Below are positions 17,183 to 26,510 of a DNA stretch of 64,000 bases, piece by piece. The DNA lies in contig CAIUGM010000022.1 in the NCBI GenBank assembly GCA_903898675.1, positions 124,001 through 188,000 on the forward strand, in the 5' to 3' direction. This DNA is from an uncultured Verrucomicrobiota bacterium. GTDB taxonomy: Bacteria > Verrucomicrobiota > Verrucomicrobiia > Opitutales > Opitutaceae. The notes beneath the pieces are model-generated. The model was not told where the DNA came from. It searched no databases and was given only the letters and a program-made list of their open reading frames with translations. A program made the translations under genes and the position numbers. Positions within the stretch are counted from its first letter, which is position 1; every line of letters starts with the position of its first letter.

Positions 17183-18454
17183 ATGCACCCCGCCCCCGTG
17201 CGTGAGGCCACGCGCCTCAGCGAAGTTACCCCACAGCAATGGAAATCCGGCCTCGCCGCCTGGCTGGGCTGGCTGTTCGACGGGCTGGAGCTGCATCTCT
17301 ACACGCTCGTCGCGACGCCGCTCGTCGTGCAGCTGCTCGGGGCGGTCAATTCTTCCGATCCCGCGGTCAAGGAGAAGAGCGCGTACATCCAGGCCGCCTT
17401 CCTCATCGGCTGGGCGGTCGGCGGTGCGTTTTTCGGGCGGCTGGGGGATTTGCTCGGACGCAGCCGCGCCCTCGCACTGACGGTTCTCACGTACGCACTC
17501 TGCACCGGGCTGTGCGCGTTTTCGCAGACGTGGTGGCAGTTGATGCTTTTCCGTTTCGTCGCCGCGCTCGGCATCGGCGGCGAGTGGGCTGTCGGGGCTT
17601 CACTCCTCGCGGAGACGTGGCCGCGCGCGTGGCGGCCCTGGCTGGCCGCCGTGCTGCAAAGCGGCGTCAACCTGGGCATCCTGTTTGCCGCCGCCGTCGT
17701 CTGGGGTCTCTCGCACATCCTGCCGCCGGGCCACGAGCGTTACGTGTTTCTGGTCGGCGTGCTGCCCGCCCTGCTGGTGTTCTGGATCCGCCGGCAGGTG
17801 CCTGAGCCGGAAGCGTGGGCCCAGGTGGCCACCACCATTAAACCGGGCGTGCGTGAGCTCTTCCGCGGGAGCATCGCCCGGGTCACCTGGCATACCAGCA
17901 TGGTCTGCGCCCTGAGCCTGTCCGCGTGGTGGCTGTTTGTCTTCTGGCATCCGCAACACCTGCGAAAATTGCTCGCCGCCGAGGGCGCCGCGCCCGGGGC
18001 CATCACCTCCCGGGTCACCGCGGCGTTTTTTGTGATGATCGCGGTTTCCATCGTCGGAAATTATTTCGCCGGCTGGCTGGCGCAGAAACTGGATAACCGT
18101 CGCGCCATCGTCATCCTGTTCGCCGGGCTCTTCGCCGGCATGGCCGGCGCCTTCCTCGTCCCGCGCGGCTTCGGCGAACTCGCCTGGTTCTGGGTGCCGC
18201 TCGTGGGCTTTTTCTCGGGCGTCTTCGGCCTCTTCACCATGTACCTGCCGCCGCTGTTCCCCGTGCTGCTGCGCACCACCGGCGCGGGCTTCTGCTACAA
18301 CATCGGCCGGCTGGCCGCGGCCGCGGCCTCCATCGTCTTCGGCTGGGCCGCCCCGGTCGGCGATTTCCGCACCGCCCTGCTCGCCTCGAGCCTCCTGGCC
18401 CTGACCGCGACCGTCTGGGCCTGGTGGCTGCCGGAGGAAAGCGCGGCGCCCTGA
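17183..18454 (+). CDS. MFS transporter, sugar/organic-acid proton symporter type
   Basis: A 423-residue, twelve-helix major facilitator. The first helix carries GWLFDGLELHLYTLVATPLV, and the loop between helices 2 and 3 has the MFS signature FGRLGDLLGRSRALALT; GGEWAVGASLLAETWP in helix 5 is typical of the sialic-acid/aromatic-acid:H+ symporter branch (SHS/AAHS). It would import an organic acid or sugar acid. ATG at 17183 is chosen because in-frame residues upstream are encoded by the low-GC segment and lack membrane-protein character. It lies directly after the ankyrin insert and is divergent from it. The substrate cannot be deduced from sequence. Confidence 0.85.
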   Translation: MHPAPVREATRLSEVTPQQWKSGLAAWLGWLFDGLELHLYTLVATPLVVQLLGAVNSSDPAVKEKSAYIQAAFLIGWAVGGAFFGRLGDLLGRSRALALTVLTYALCTGLCAFSQTWWQLMLFRFVAALGIGGEWAVGASLLAETWPRAWRPWLAAVLQSGVNLGILFAAAVVWGLSHILPPGHERYVFLVGVLPALLVFWIRRQVPEPEAWAQVATTIKPGVRELFRGSIARVTWHTSMVCALSLSAWWLFVFWHPQHLRKLLAAEGAAPGAITSRVTAAFFVMIAVSIVGNYFAGWLAQKLDNRRAIVILFAGLFAGMAGAFLVPRGFGELAWFWVPLVGFFSGVFGLFTMYLPPLFPVLLRTTGAGFCYNIGRLAAAAASIVFGWAAPVGDFRTALLASSLLALTATVWAWWLPEESAAP

Positions 18455-18525
18455 CCGGGCGACGGGGCGATCCCCGCGCCTGCCGGCGGTTGCACTTCCG
18501 TCCCGCGGACCCACCCGAGCCTTTT

Positions 18526-18542
18526 GTAACGTATTACGTTAC
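18526..18542. promoter_or_regulatory. Perfect 17-bp palindrome, candidate operator
   Basis: GTAACGTATTACGTTAC reads the same on both strands around a central T. It is AT-richer than its surroundings and lies about 100 nt upstream of the M2 peptidase start. The symmetry is that of a dimeric repressor site; sites of this look often control toxin-antitoxin operons, but no such gene is recognisable here. Confidence 0.5.
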
Positions 18543-18570
18543 TTAGGATCGGGAGAGGCTGAGCTTTTCC

Positions 18571-18630
18571 ATGCGGGCGTTTGTGGGTTTGCCTTGCGGA
18601 GAACCGGAGGCGTACTTTGGCCGTCTATGA
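18571..18630 (+). CDS. Possible 19-codon upstream ORF overlapping the M2 peptidase start
   Basis: ATG at 18571, preceded by the purine-rich GGGAGAGG (18551-18558), opens a frame [19 protein letters not shown] whose TGA (18628-18630) overlaps the ATG of the next gene (18627) as ATGA. Such overlap is the usual layout for translational coupling. It could equally be chance; no homology is recognised. Confidence 0.25.
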   Translation: MRAFVGLPCGEPEAYFGRL

Positions 18631-20426
18631 ATCATCCTTCCCCCACCCTGCGCGGCTTCGGCGTCGCGCTGCTGCTGGTCCTCGCGCCGCTGGCGCGGGC
18701 GGCCGACACCAACCCCACGCAGGAACGCGCCGACCGCTTCCTGAACCTGGTCAACGCCTCCTACCGGGCGCTCTACACCGTCAACTCCGAGGCGCAGTGG
18801 CTGGCCTTGACCGACGTCAGCCCGGCCCATGACGCCGCGGCCGAAGTCGCGGGCAAGGCCTATGCGGCCTTCAACGGCAACCCCGCGATCATCGACGAAA
18901 CGAAGGCGCTCCTGCTCAAACGCAACGAGCTCAACCCCCTCACCATCCGCGAACTCGAGCACGCCCTGCTCAACGCGGCCGAGGGCCCGATGACCAACCC
19001 CAAGCTGGTCGGCGACCGCGTCGCCGCCGAGACCGCGCAGGCGTCCACCCTCAACAGCTTCCAGTTCAAGCTGCACGGCAAGGAGGTCACGGCAAACGAC
19101 ATCGACAACCTCCTGGAGTCCTCCACCGACCTCGCCGAGCGCCGGGCCGTCTGGGAGGCCTCGAAGGAATCCGGCAAGGCCCTGAAGGACGGCCTCATCA
19201 AGCTGCGCGGCCTGCGCAACGGCGTCGCGCAAGAGATGGGCTACCACGATTATTTTGCCCTGCAGGTCGCCGGCTACGGCATGACCACCGACGAAATGGT
19301 GAAGCTCAACGATGAGTTCATGCGCGTGCTGCGTCCGCTCTACCTGCAGCTCCACACCTGGGCGAAGTACAAGCTCGCGGAGAAATACCACCAGCCCGTG
19401 CCGAAGCTCATCCCGGCCCACTGGATCAGCAACCGCTGGTCGCAGGAATGGGACGGCCTGGCCGACGGCGCCGACCTCACGCCGTTCTTCAAGGGCCGCA
19501 CCGCCGAGTTTATCATCAAGTCGGCCGAACAGTTCTACACCGGCATCGGTTTCCGGCCGCTGCCCGCTTCGTTCTGGGTCAAGTCCGACCTCTACCCCGT
19601 GCCCGCCGGCGACCCGCGCAAGAAAAACACCCACGCCTCGTGCTGGCACCTCGACCTCGCCACCGACATCCGCTCGCTGCAGAGCATCGAGCCGAATCCG
19701 TGGTGGTTCACGACCGCGCACCATGAGCTCGGCCACGGCTACTACTTCATGAGCTACACGCGGCCCGAGGTGCCGCCGCTCCTCCGCACCGGGGCGAATC
19801 CCGCGTTTCACGAAGGCTTCGGCGAACTCATCGCTCTCGCCGCGTCGCAGTCGCCCTACCTCAAGTCGCTGGGCATCCTGCCCCCCGACTTCAAGGTCGA
19901 CGACAACGCCTTCCTGCTCAGCAACGCCCTGGCCCCCGGCATTCCGTTCATCTACTGGTCGTCCGGCGTGATGACGCACTGGGAGGCCGACGTCTACGCG
20001 AAGAACCTGCCGGCCGACCAGTGGAACAAGCGCTGGTGGCAGTACGTCCGCGAATTCCAGGGCATCGAGCCGCCGGCCGAGCGCAGCGAGGAATGGTGCG
20101 ACGCCGCGACCAAGACGCACATCAACGACACGCCCTGCTACTATTATTCCTACGCCGTCGCGCAGGTGTTCAAGTACCAGCTGCACGACTACATCGCGAA
20201 GAAGATCCTGCACCAGCCGCCGCAGGCCTGCAATTACGCCGGCAACAAGGCGGTCGGCGACTTCCTGAAAAGCATCATGGAGAAGGGCGCGACCGACGAC
20301 TGGCGCAAGATCCTCAAGGACGCGACCGGCGAGGACCTCTCGACCCGCGCCATGGTGGAATACTACCAGCCGCTGATGAAGTGGCTCGAGGAGCAGAACA
20401 AGGGCCGGCCGATCGGCTGGGAGTAA
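18627..20426 (+). CDS. M2-family (ACE-like) peptidyl-dipeptidase, secreted
   Basis: A 599-residue zinc metallopeptidase. Residues 1-25 are a signal peptide ([18 protein letters not shown]), so it acts in the periplasm or outside. The zinc site HELGH is at H366-H370 with catalytic E367, followed by [14 protein letters not shown], which carries the third ligand; VASCWHLDL-like and [17 protein letters not shown] segments match the all-helical ACE fold. The length fits single-domain bacterial ACE homologues, which release C-terminal dipeptides from peptides. ATG at 18627 is chosen for the signal peptide. A perfect palindrome and a possible 19-codon ORF precede it, and a strong intrinsic terminator follows at 20465-20492. 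Confidence 0.92.
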   Translation: MNHPSPTLRGFGVALLLVLAPLARAADTNPTQERADRFLNLVNASYRALYTVNSEAQWLALTDVSPAHDAAAEVAGKAYAAFNGNPAIIDETKALLLKRNELNPLTIRELEHALLNAAEGPMTNPKLVGDRVAAETAQASTLNSFQFKLHGKEVTANDIDNLLESSTDLAERRAVWEASKESGKALKDGLIKLRGLRNGVAQEMGYHDYFALQVAGYGMTTDEMVKLNDEFMRVLRPLYLQLHTWAKYKLAEKYHQPVPKLIPAHWISNRWSQEWDGLADGADLTPFFKGRTAEFIIKSAEQFYTGIGFRPLPASFWVKSDLYPVPAGDPRKKNTHASCWHLDLATDIRSLQSIEPNPWWFTTAHHELGHGYYFMSYTRPEVPPLLRTGANPAFHEGFGELIALAASQSPYLKSLGILPPDFKVDDNAFLLSNALAPGIPFIYWSSGVMTHWEADVYAKNLPADQWNKRWWQYVREFQGIEPPAERSEEWCDAATKTHINDTPCYYYSYAVAQVFKYQLHDYIAKKILHQPPQACNYAGNKAVGDFLKSIMEKGATDDWRKILKDATGEDLSTRAMVEYYQPLMKWLEEQNKGRPIGWE

Positions 20427-20464
20427 GAGACGGGAGCGGCGATCCCGCCCCGGCAGAATCCAAG

Positions 20465-20492
20465 GCCCCGCGACCAGGCGGGGCTTTTTTTT
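20465..20492 (+). terminator. Intrinsic terminator of the M2 peptidase gene
   Basis: GCCCCGC (20465-20471) pairs with GCGGGGC (20478-20484) across a 6-nt loop, followed by eight T. It lies 38 nt after the peptidase stop codon. Confidence 0.9.
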
Positions 20493-20501
20493 GTCCGCCG
20501 T

Positions 20502-20529
20502 TTTACTTTGCCGCGGGCCTGACTAGAGT
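20502..20529 (+). promoter_or_regulatory. Candidate promoter of the aldo/keto reductase gene
   Basis: TTTACT (20502-20507), 16-nt spacer, TAGAGT (20524-20529), then 7 nt to the ATG at 20537. It directly follows the terminator of the previous gene, where a new promoter is expected. The transcript would begin at or next to the start codon. Confidence 0.4.
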
Positions 20530-20536
20530 CATCGCG

Positions 20537-21526
<990 letters not shown>

Positions 21527-21663
21527 AAGGAAAGGCAGGGCGGTCACGTGCACCGTTACTCCCATAAGCAGAACCGATCATGCAATCGCGCGTATCGTTG
21601 GATAACTAATAGCAAGGCCGCGTCCGCCCCACAAAATATGCGGAGCATTTCACCAAGCGGGCC

Positions 21664-21692
21664 TTTACGAAAGCGGGGCGAAAGCGCATAGT
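21664..21692 (+). promoter_or_regulatory. Candidate promoter of korAB, -10 box 6 nt from the ATG
   Basis: TTTACG (21664-21669), 17-nt spacer, CATAGT (21687-21692), then 6 nt to the ATG at 21699. Both boxes match 4 of 6 consensus bases with ideal spacing. An AGGA sits only two bases from the ATG, too close for a normal ribosome-binding site. The rest of the 172-nt gap shows nothing further. Confidence 0.5.
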
Positions 21693-21698
21693 AGGAAC

Positions 21699-23570
21699 AT
21701 GGTCAGCCCCACTACCCCCCCGGCTGCTGGCGCATCCCCGCGTCCGGCAGACAACCTCTCCACCATTCCCGATGTCGTGATCCGGCTCGCGGGCAACTCC
21801 CAGGACGGCATCCAGGCCGTCGGCGGTTTCCTCGCCCGTCTCGCCGGCCGCTCGGATCAGGAGGTCATGACCTACATGACCATCCCCTCCACCATCTCCG
21901 GTGGACCCTCCATCTTCCAGGTCCGCATGGGCTCCGGCGAGATTCTCTCCGCCGGCGACCGCGCCGACGTGCTGGTCGCATTTTACCAGCACAGCTACGA
22001 GAGCCACCGCGCCTCGCTGCGCCCGGGCGGCGTGCTGCTTTACGACACCGACCACGTCACGCCCGATCCCGACGACAAGACGGTCACCGCGGTGGGCATC
22101 CCGATGACCAGCGCCACCGTCGAGGCCGTCGGCGGCTCCAGCAAGGAGAAGGGCAAGAACATCTACGTGCTCGGTCTGTTGACGCGCATGTTCGACCTCG
22201 ACGTGCCGAAGCTTACCCAGCTGATCCGGGAGCGTTTCGGCGGCAAGAACGAGGACATCGTGCGCAACGCGCTCCTCGCCTTCGACGCCGGCTATGCCTA
22301 CCCCGCCGAGCACCTGAGCCACTGCCTTTACCGTTTGGAGAAAACCGCCGCCGCCCCCGGCGCCCGCCCGCAGGTCACGACCGACGGCAACACTGCGCTG
22401 ACCTACGGCCTGCTCGCCGCCGGCGTCCGGCACGGTGCCGGCTATCCCATCACCCCGTGGTCCTCGATCATGGAAACCTTGCGCACCGAGCTCCCGAAGT
22501 ACGGCGGCCTTTTTGTGCAGTGCGAGGACGAGATCGCCGCCATCTCGACCGCCCTGGGCTTTTCCTACAGCGGCCACCTCGCGATCACCGGCAGCTCCGG
22601 CCCGGGCCTTTCCCTCAAGATGGAAGCGCTCGGCTGGGCCACCATGGCCGAGATGCCGCTGATCGTCGTCAACGTGCAGCGCGGCGGTCCCTCCACCGGC
22701 ATGCCGACGAACATCGAGCAGAGCGACCTGATGCAGGCCATCTACGGCAGCCACGGGGACGCGCCGCGCGTCGTGCTGGCGCCAAAGAACGTCGAGGATT
22801 GTTTCTACATCGCCATTGAGGCGGCCCGGATCGCCCGCCAGTTCAGCACGCCCGTCATCATCCTCACCGACCAGGCCCTGGCCACCCGCATTGAGGCGTT
22901 CGACGAGCCCGACCTGCCGAAGCTGATGGTCGACGCCAAGCCCGACCTCAGCCCGCGCGACCACACCTTCAAGCCTTACCCGCTCGACCAGCTGCAGCGG
23001 CACGCGCCCCCCGGCAGCGTGATTGGCACCGGCAAGTATCCCACCGTGACCGGACTCGAGCACGACGAACTCGGCCATCCCACGGCCAGCCCGGCCCTGC
23101 ACATGAAGATGACCGCGAAGCGCCGCGAGAAAATCAAAGCCGTCGCGTCCGCGCTCTCGCCCGCCGAACTGTTCGGCGACGAGGCGGGTGACGTCCTGCT
23201 CATCGGCTGGGGCTGCACCTACGGCCCGATCCGCGAGGCCGTCGGCCGCCTGCGCGGCGCCGGTGTCACCGTCGGGCATCTCCAGTTGCGCCATATCCAC
23301 CCGCTGGATCACGGCCTCGAGGAGGTCTTTGCCCGCTACAAGAAGATCCTCGTGGTGGAAATCAACGACGAGGGCCTGTACGGCTACGGCCAGCTCGCGA
23401 CCCTGCTGCGGGGACGCTTCGCCAATCCCGCGATCGGCAGCATCACCAAGACGGACGGCCTCACCTACAAGGTCAGTGAGATCTTCGAACGGGTCGCCGC
23501 GCACCTCCAGCTCGGCGACACGTCATACGGGATGCGCAAGCAAAGCCTGCTCGCGACCGCCCACCGCTGA
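21699..23570 (+). CDS. korA: 2-oxoacid (2-oxoglutarate):ferredoxin oxidoreductase, fused gamma-alpha subunit
   Basis: A 623-residue subunit. Residues about 20-205 are the gamma domain (VVIRLAGNSQDGIQAVGGFLAR, GSGEILSAGDRADVLVAF); from about 215 onward comes the alpha domain with the TPP-cofactor partner region GAGYPITPWSSIMETL, the conserved FVQCEDEIAAISTALGFSYSG, and the GGPSTGMPTNIEQSDL loop. With KorB it decarboxylates a 2-oxoacid to acyl-CoA and reduces ferredoxin, linking the TCA cycle to low-potential electron transfer. The fused gamma-alpha form is typical of two-subunit KOR enzymes. The next gene is korB, 40 nt downstream. The 2-oxoglutarate preference is inferred from family resemblance. 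Confidence 0.93.
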   Translation: MVSPTTPPAAGASPRPADNLSTIPDVVIRLAGNSQDGIQAVGGFLARLAGRSDQEVMTYMTIPSTISGGPSIFQVRMGSGEILSAGDRADVLVAFYQHSYESHRASLRPGGVLLYDTDHVTPDPDDKTVTAVGIPMTSATVEAVGGSSKEKGKNIYVLGLLTRMFDLDVPKLTQLIRERFGGKNEDIVRNALLAFDAGYAYPAEHLSHCLYRLEKTAAAPGARPQVTTDGNTALTYGLLAAGVRHGAGYPITPWSSIMETLRTELPKYGGLFVQCEDEIAAISTALGFSYSGHLAITGSSGPGLSLKMEALGWATMAEMPLIVVNVQRGGPSTGMPTNIEQSDLMQAIYGSHGDAPRVVLAPKNVEDCFYIAIEAARIARQFSTPVIILTDQALATRIEAFDEPDLPKLMVDAKPDLSPRDHTFKPYPLDQLQRHAPPGSVIGTGKYPTVTGLEHDELGHPTASPALHMKMTAKRREKIKAVASALSPAELFGDEAGDVLLIGWGCTYGPIREAVGRLRGAGVTVGHLQLRHIHPLDHGLEEVFARYKKILVVEINDEGLYGYGQLATLLRGRFANPAIGSITKTDGLTYKVSEIFERVAAHLQLGDTSYGMRKQSLLATAHR

Positions 23571-23610
23571 TCCACCAGAACTGCTTTCCCAACCCCTACC
23601 CTTCCCTCCC

Positions 23611-24567
23611 ATGTCCGCCATCGCCACCCCGCCCGCCGACACTCCCGTCACCATCGCCCCGCGCGCACCCCTCACCAAGAAGGTCCTCACCGCCGACCAC
23701 CCGACGTGGTGCCCCGGCTGTGGTGACTTCGCCGTGCTGGCCTCGTTCTACAAGGTCCTCGAGAAACTCAACTACCCGCAGGAAAAAATCGTCACGTTCG
23801 CCGGCATCGGCTGTTCGTCGCGCTTCCCCTACTTCGTCAATACGCACGGCGGCCACTATATCCACGGGCGCTCGCTGCCCTTCGCCGCCGGCATCAGCCT
23901 CGGCCGCGACGACCTGCATGTCTTCGTCTTCGGCGGCGACGGCGACGGCTTCTCCATCGGGGGCAACCACCTCGTGCACACGGCGCGCAAGAATCCCCGG
24001 ATGACGTATGTCATCATGGACAACTCCGTGTACGGCCTCACCAAGAAGCAGACCTCGCCCACCTCGCCGCTCGGCTTCAAGTCCAAGACGGACCCCTGGG
24101 GCGCGTTCGACCAGCCGATCAACCCGATGCGCACGCTGATCAACAGCGGCGCCACGTTCGTCGCCCGCAGCCACGCCACGCAGGTCAACCACATGGTGGA
24201 GATGATGCTCCGCGCCGCGAACCACGACGGTTTCTCCGTCGTCGAGATCCTTTCCGAGTGCGTCGAGTTCTTCGAGGGCGCGTTCGACTCCTCGGTCCCG
24301 CGCAAGGGCGGGGCTTTCCAGACCATCGAGCTGAAGAAGCATGATGGTTCGCCCGAGGATGCCGCGCGCCATGACCCGACCGATGAACTGGCGGCGTTCC
24401 AGCTCGCGCTCGAGCCCTGGCCCGGCCGCTTCGGCGTCTACTACGAGAACAAGACCCGGCCCACCAAGAATGCGCTGGAACAGAAGCTCATCGCGAACAC
24501 CCGGGAAAAGACGAAGCACGCCTCGGACCTGGAGCTGCTGTCCAAGACCTTTGCCCGCATGCGCTGA
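23611..24567 (+). CDS. korB: 2-oxoacid (2-oxoglutarate):ferredoxin oxidoreductase, beta subunit
   Basis: A 318-residue thiamine-diphosphate subunit. The N-terminal [13 protein letters not shown] carries cysteines near the cluster/TPP site, and [33 protein letters not shown] is typical of KorB/PorB. The TPP-binding motif is [21 protein letters not shown] ending in the [16 protein letters not shown] loop. It works with KorA to oxidise 2-oxoacids with ferredoxin as acceptor; no delta (ferredoxin-like) subunit is encoded here. ATG at 23611 is used because upstream in-frame residues overlap korA. A 9-bp intrinsic terminator follows at 24610-24634, closing the two-gene operon. Confidence 0.93.
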   Translation: MSAIATPPADTPVTIAPRAPLTKKVLTADHPTWCPGCGDFAVLASFYKVLEKLNYPQEKIVTFAGIGCSSRFPYFVNTHGGHYIHGRSLPFAAGISLGRDDLHVFVFGGDGDGFSIGGNHLVHTARKNPRMTYVIMDNSVYGLTKKQTSPTSPLGFKSKTDPWGAFDQPINPMRTLINSGATFVARSHATQVNHMVEMMLRAANHDGFSVVEILSECVEFFEGAFDSSVPRKGGAFQTIELKKHDGSPEDAARHDPTDELAAFQLALEPWPGRFGVYYENKTRPTKNALEQKLIANTREKTKHASDLELLSKTFARMR

Positions 24568-24609
24568 CGCCCCGGGCGGGAAGGATCGCCGGCCCCGCCC
24601 GTCAGGCCC

Positions 24610-24634
24610 GCCCCGCCGCCCGGCGGGGCTTTTT
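24610..24634 (+). terminator. Intrinsic terminator of korAB
   Basis: GCCCCGCCG (24610-24618) and CGGCGGGGC (24621-24629) form a perfect 9-bp stem, followed by five T, 43 nt after the korB stop codon. Confidence 0.88.
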
Positions 24635-24635
24635 G

Positions 24636-24664
24636 TTGGCCTAGCCGGGGCCGGCTGCTTTAGT
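24636..24664 (+). promoter_or_regulatory. Candidate promoter of tdk
   Basis: TTGGCC (24636-24641), 17-nt spacer, TTTAGT (24659-24664), then 9 nt to the ATG at 24674. It starts directly after the korAB terminator. A transcript would carry at most a few untranslated bases. Confidence 0.45.
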
Positions 24665-24673
24665 GCAGGCTGC

Positions 24674-25252
24674 ATGGCGAAAGTCTACTTCTACTACTCG
24701 GCGATGAATGCCGGCAAATCGACCGTGCTGCTCCAGTCGAGCTACAATTACCACGAGCGCGGCATGCGCACGCTGCTCTTTGTGCCCGCGGTCGATACCC
24801 GGGCCGGCACCGGCAAGGTGAAGTCGCGCATCGGGCTCGAGGCCGGGGCCATCGCCCTGCAGGCGGACGAAAATGTCTTTGTCCACGTCAAGGAAGCCCA
24901 CGCGGCGCAACCCGTCGCCTGCGTGCTGGTCGACGAGGCGCAGTTCCTGACCCGCCCGCAGGTGGAGCAACTCACCGACGTGGCCGACCTGCTCCGCATT
25001 CCCGTGCTCTGCTACGGCCTGCGCACCGATTTTCAGGCCCAGCTGTTCCCCGGGAGCGCCGCGCTGCTCGCGCTGGCCGACAACCTCATCGAGCTGAAAA
25101 CCATCTGCCACTGTGGCCGCAAGGCCACGATGAACCTCCGGATCGGCCCCGACGGCCGCGCCGTCAAGGAGGGCGCCCAGGTGGAGATCGGCGGCAACGA
25201 CCGCTACGTCGCGATGTGCCGCCATCATTTCAAGGAAGCGCTGGCGCCGTAA
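24674..25252 (+). CDS. tdk: Thymidine kinase (type II)
   Basis: A 192-residue kinase that salvages thymidine to dTMP with ATP. The P-loop is AMNAGKST (GKS at 14-16), the catalytic glutamate E88 lies in VDEAQFL, and the thymidine-binding lasso carries the zinc ligands C145/C147 ([10 protein letters not shown]) and C182/H185 (MCRHHF). The [15 protein letters not shown] sequence is close to that of proteobacterial Tdk. The length matches the family. The gene stands alone between the korAB terminator and a perfect 14-bp-arm palindrome that begins two bases after its stop codon. Confidence 0.96.
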   Translation: MAKVYFYYSAMNAGKSTVLLQSSYNYHERGMRTLLFVPAVDTRAGTGKVKSRIGLEAGAIALQADENVFVHVKEAHAAQPVACVLVDEAQFLTRPQVEQLTDVADLLRIPVLCYGLRTDFQAQLFPGSAALLALADNLIELKTICHCGRKATMNLRIGPDGRAVKEGAQVEIGGNDRYVAMCRHHFKEALAP

Positions 25253-25253
25253 C

Positions 25254-25283
25254 TTGTGGGAGCGAGCAAGCTCGCTCCCACAA
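25254..25283. repeat. REP-like perfect palindrome after tdk
   Basis: TTGTGGGAGCGAGC (25254-25267) and GCTCGCTCCCACAA (25270-25283) are exact complements around AA. The core GTGGGAGCGAGC is the same as that of REP elements common in Pseudomonas and other bacteria. It may act as a transcript-end hairpin for tdk, although no T run follows. Confidence 0.75.
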
Positions 25284-25298
25284 ATAATCCTAACCCCC

Positions 25299-26462
25299 AT
25301 GACCTTCCTCCGCCGCTGTCTCTCCACCTTCACTCTCACTTTCACTTCGGTTCTCACCCTCACCTCCTCCATGTCCGCCGCCAGCCAGCTCATTTTCATC
25401 GGCACCTACACGCCCAAGGATAATTCCAGCCGCGGCATCTACGCCGTGCGCCTCGACACCGTGACCGGCGCCCTGGGCGAACCGGTGGCCGTCGCCGAGG
25501 CGCCCAACCCGACCTTTCTCTCCCTCGCGCCCAACGGCCGGGAACTGTACGCGCTGAATGAGACCGACAGCGTGAACGGCCGGCCCGGTGGCGGCGCCAC
25601 CGCTTACCGGATCGATCCCGAGGCCGGCACGCTGGCCAAGCTCAACTTCCAGCCGACGGGCGGCATCGCCTGCGCCAACATCAGCACCGATCACACCGGA
25701 AAGGCCCTCGTGCTGATCAGCTATCACGGCGGTCAGGTCACCTCGTTTCCGCTCGCGGGCGACGGCAGCATCGGGCCCCGCGCCAGCTTTCTCAAGACGA
25801 CCGGCCGGCTCGGGCCCAACCAGGGCCGGCAGGATGCGCCCCATCCCCACTCCATCACGTTTTCCCCCGACAACCGGTTCGCCTATGTGTGCGACCTGGG
25901 GCTCGACCGGATTTTCTGCTACCGGCTGGATCCCGCCCCGGCCACCCTGACCCCGGCCGGGGAGTTCGCGACGGCGCCCGGGGCCGGTCCGCGCCACAGC
26001 AAGTTTTCCGCGGACGGAAAGTTTTTCTACGTCATCGACGAGCTCGACAGCACCATCGTCACCTACGCCTGCGACGCCCAAACCGGTGCGATCGCACCGA
26101 AGCAGACGGTCTCGACGCTGCCCGCGGATTTCAAGGGCGCGAACGGCTGCGCGGAAATCCGCCTGCACCCCAATGGCCGCTTTGTCTATGGCTCGAACCG
26201 CGGACACGACAGCCTCGCGGTCTTTGCCCGCAACGCCGCCGATGGGACGCTCACGCTCGTCGAGATCGTGGCTTGCGGCGGGGCCCATCCGCGTAATTTC
26301 GCCCTTTCCCCCGACGGGGCGTGGCTGGTCTGCGCCAATCGCGACAGCAACAACCTGGTGGTCTTCAAGGTGGACGCCGCTACCGGCCGGCTGACGGCCA
26401 CCGGCCACACCGCCAAAGTGCCCCAGGCGGTGTGTGTGCTGTTCGTCCCGCCCGTCAAGTAA
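25299..26462 (+). CDS. Lactonase-family beta-propeller protein (6-phosphogluconolactonase-like fold)
   Basis: A 387-residue seven-bladed propeller. Blade motifs include LIFIGTYTPKDNSSRGIYAVRLD, NPTFLSLAPNGRELYALNE, HPHSITFSPDNRFAYVCDLG, GPRHSKFSADGKFFYVIDEL and HPRNFALSPDGAWLVCANRDSNNLVVF; these match the YbhE/lactonase_7 family, which opens sugar lactones. Residues 1-25 (TFTLTFTSVLTLTSS) could be a signal peptide, but they are encoded by a CTTCACTTTCAC-type repeat also seen at 38431-38460, so translation may instead start at ATG 25371. The gene converges on the chemoreceptor gene. The substrate is not determined. Confidence 0.85.
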   Translation: MTFLRRCLSTFTLTFTSVLTLTSSMSAASQLIFIGTYTPKDNSSRGIYAVRLDTVTGALGEPVAVAEAPNPTFLSLAPNGRELYALNETDSVNGRPGGGATAYRIDPEAGTLAKLNFQPTGGIACANISTDHTGKALVLISYHGGQVTSFPLAGDGSIGPRASFLKTTGRLGPNQGRQDAPHPHSITFSPDNRFAYVCDLGLDRIFCYRLDPAPATLTPAGEFATAPGAGPRHSKFSADGKFFYVIDELDSTIVTYACDAQTGAIAPKQTVSTLPADFKGANGCAEIRLHPNGRFVYGSNRGHDSLAVFARNAADGTLTLVEIVACGGAHPRNFALSPDGAWLVCANRDSNNLVVFKVDAATGRLTATGHTAKVPQAVCVLFVPPVK

Positions 26463-26510
26463 GCCGGTGGAACCGGGCTGGAGGCCGAGCGTTGGGCGCT
26501 CGCCGCAGGA

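Noticed and set aside
21606-23504. 632-codon frame opposite korA
   Set aside because: Antisense to a complete KorA; no recognisable domain.
26463-26510. GAGCG/CGCTC hairpin between the convergent lactonase and chemoreceptor genes
   Set aside because: Only a 5-bp stem and no T run on either strand; not convincing as a terminator.
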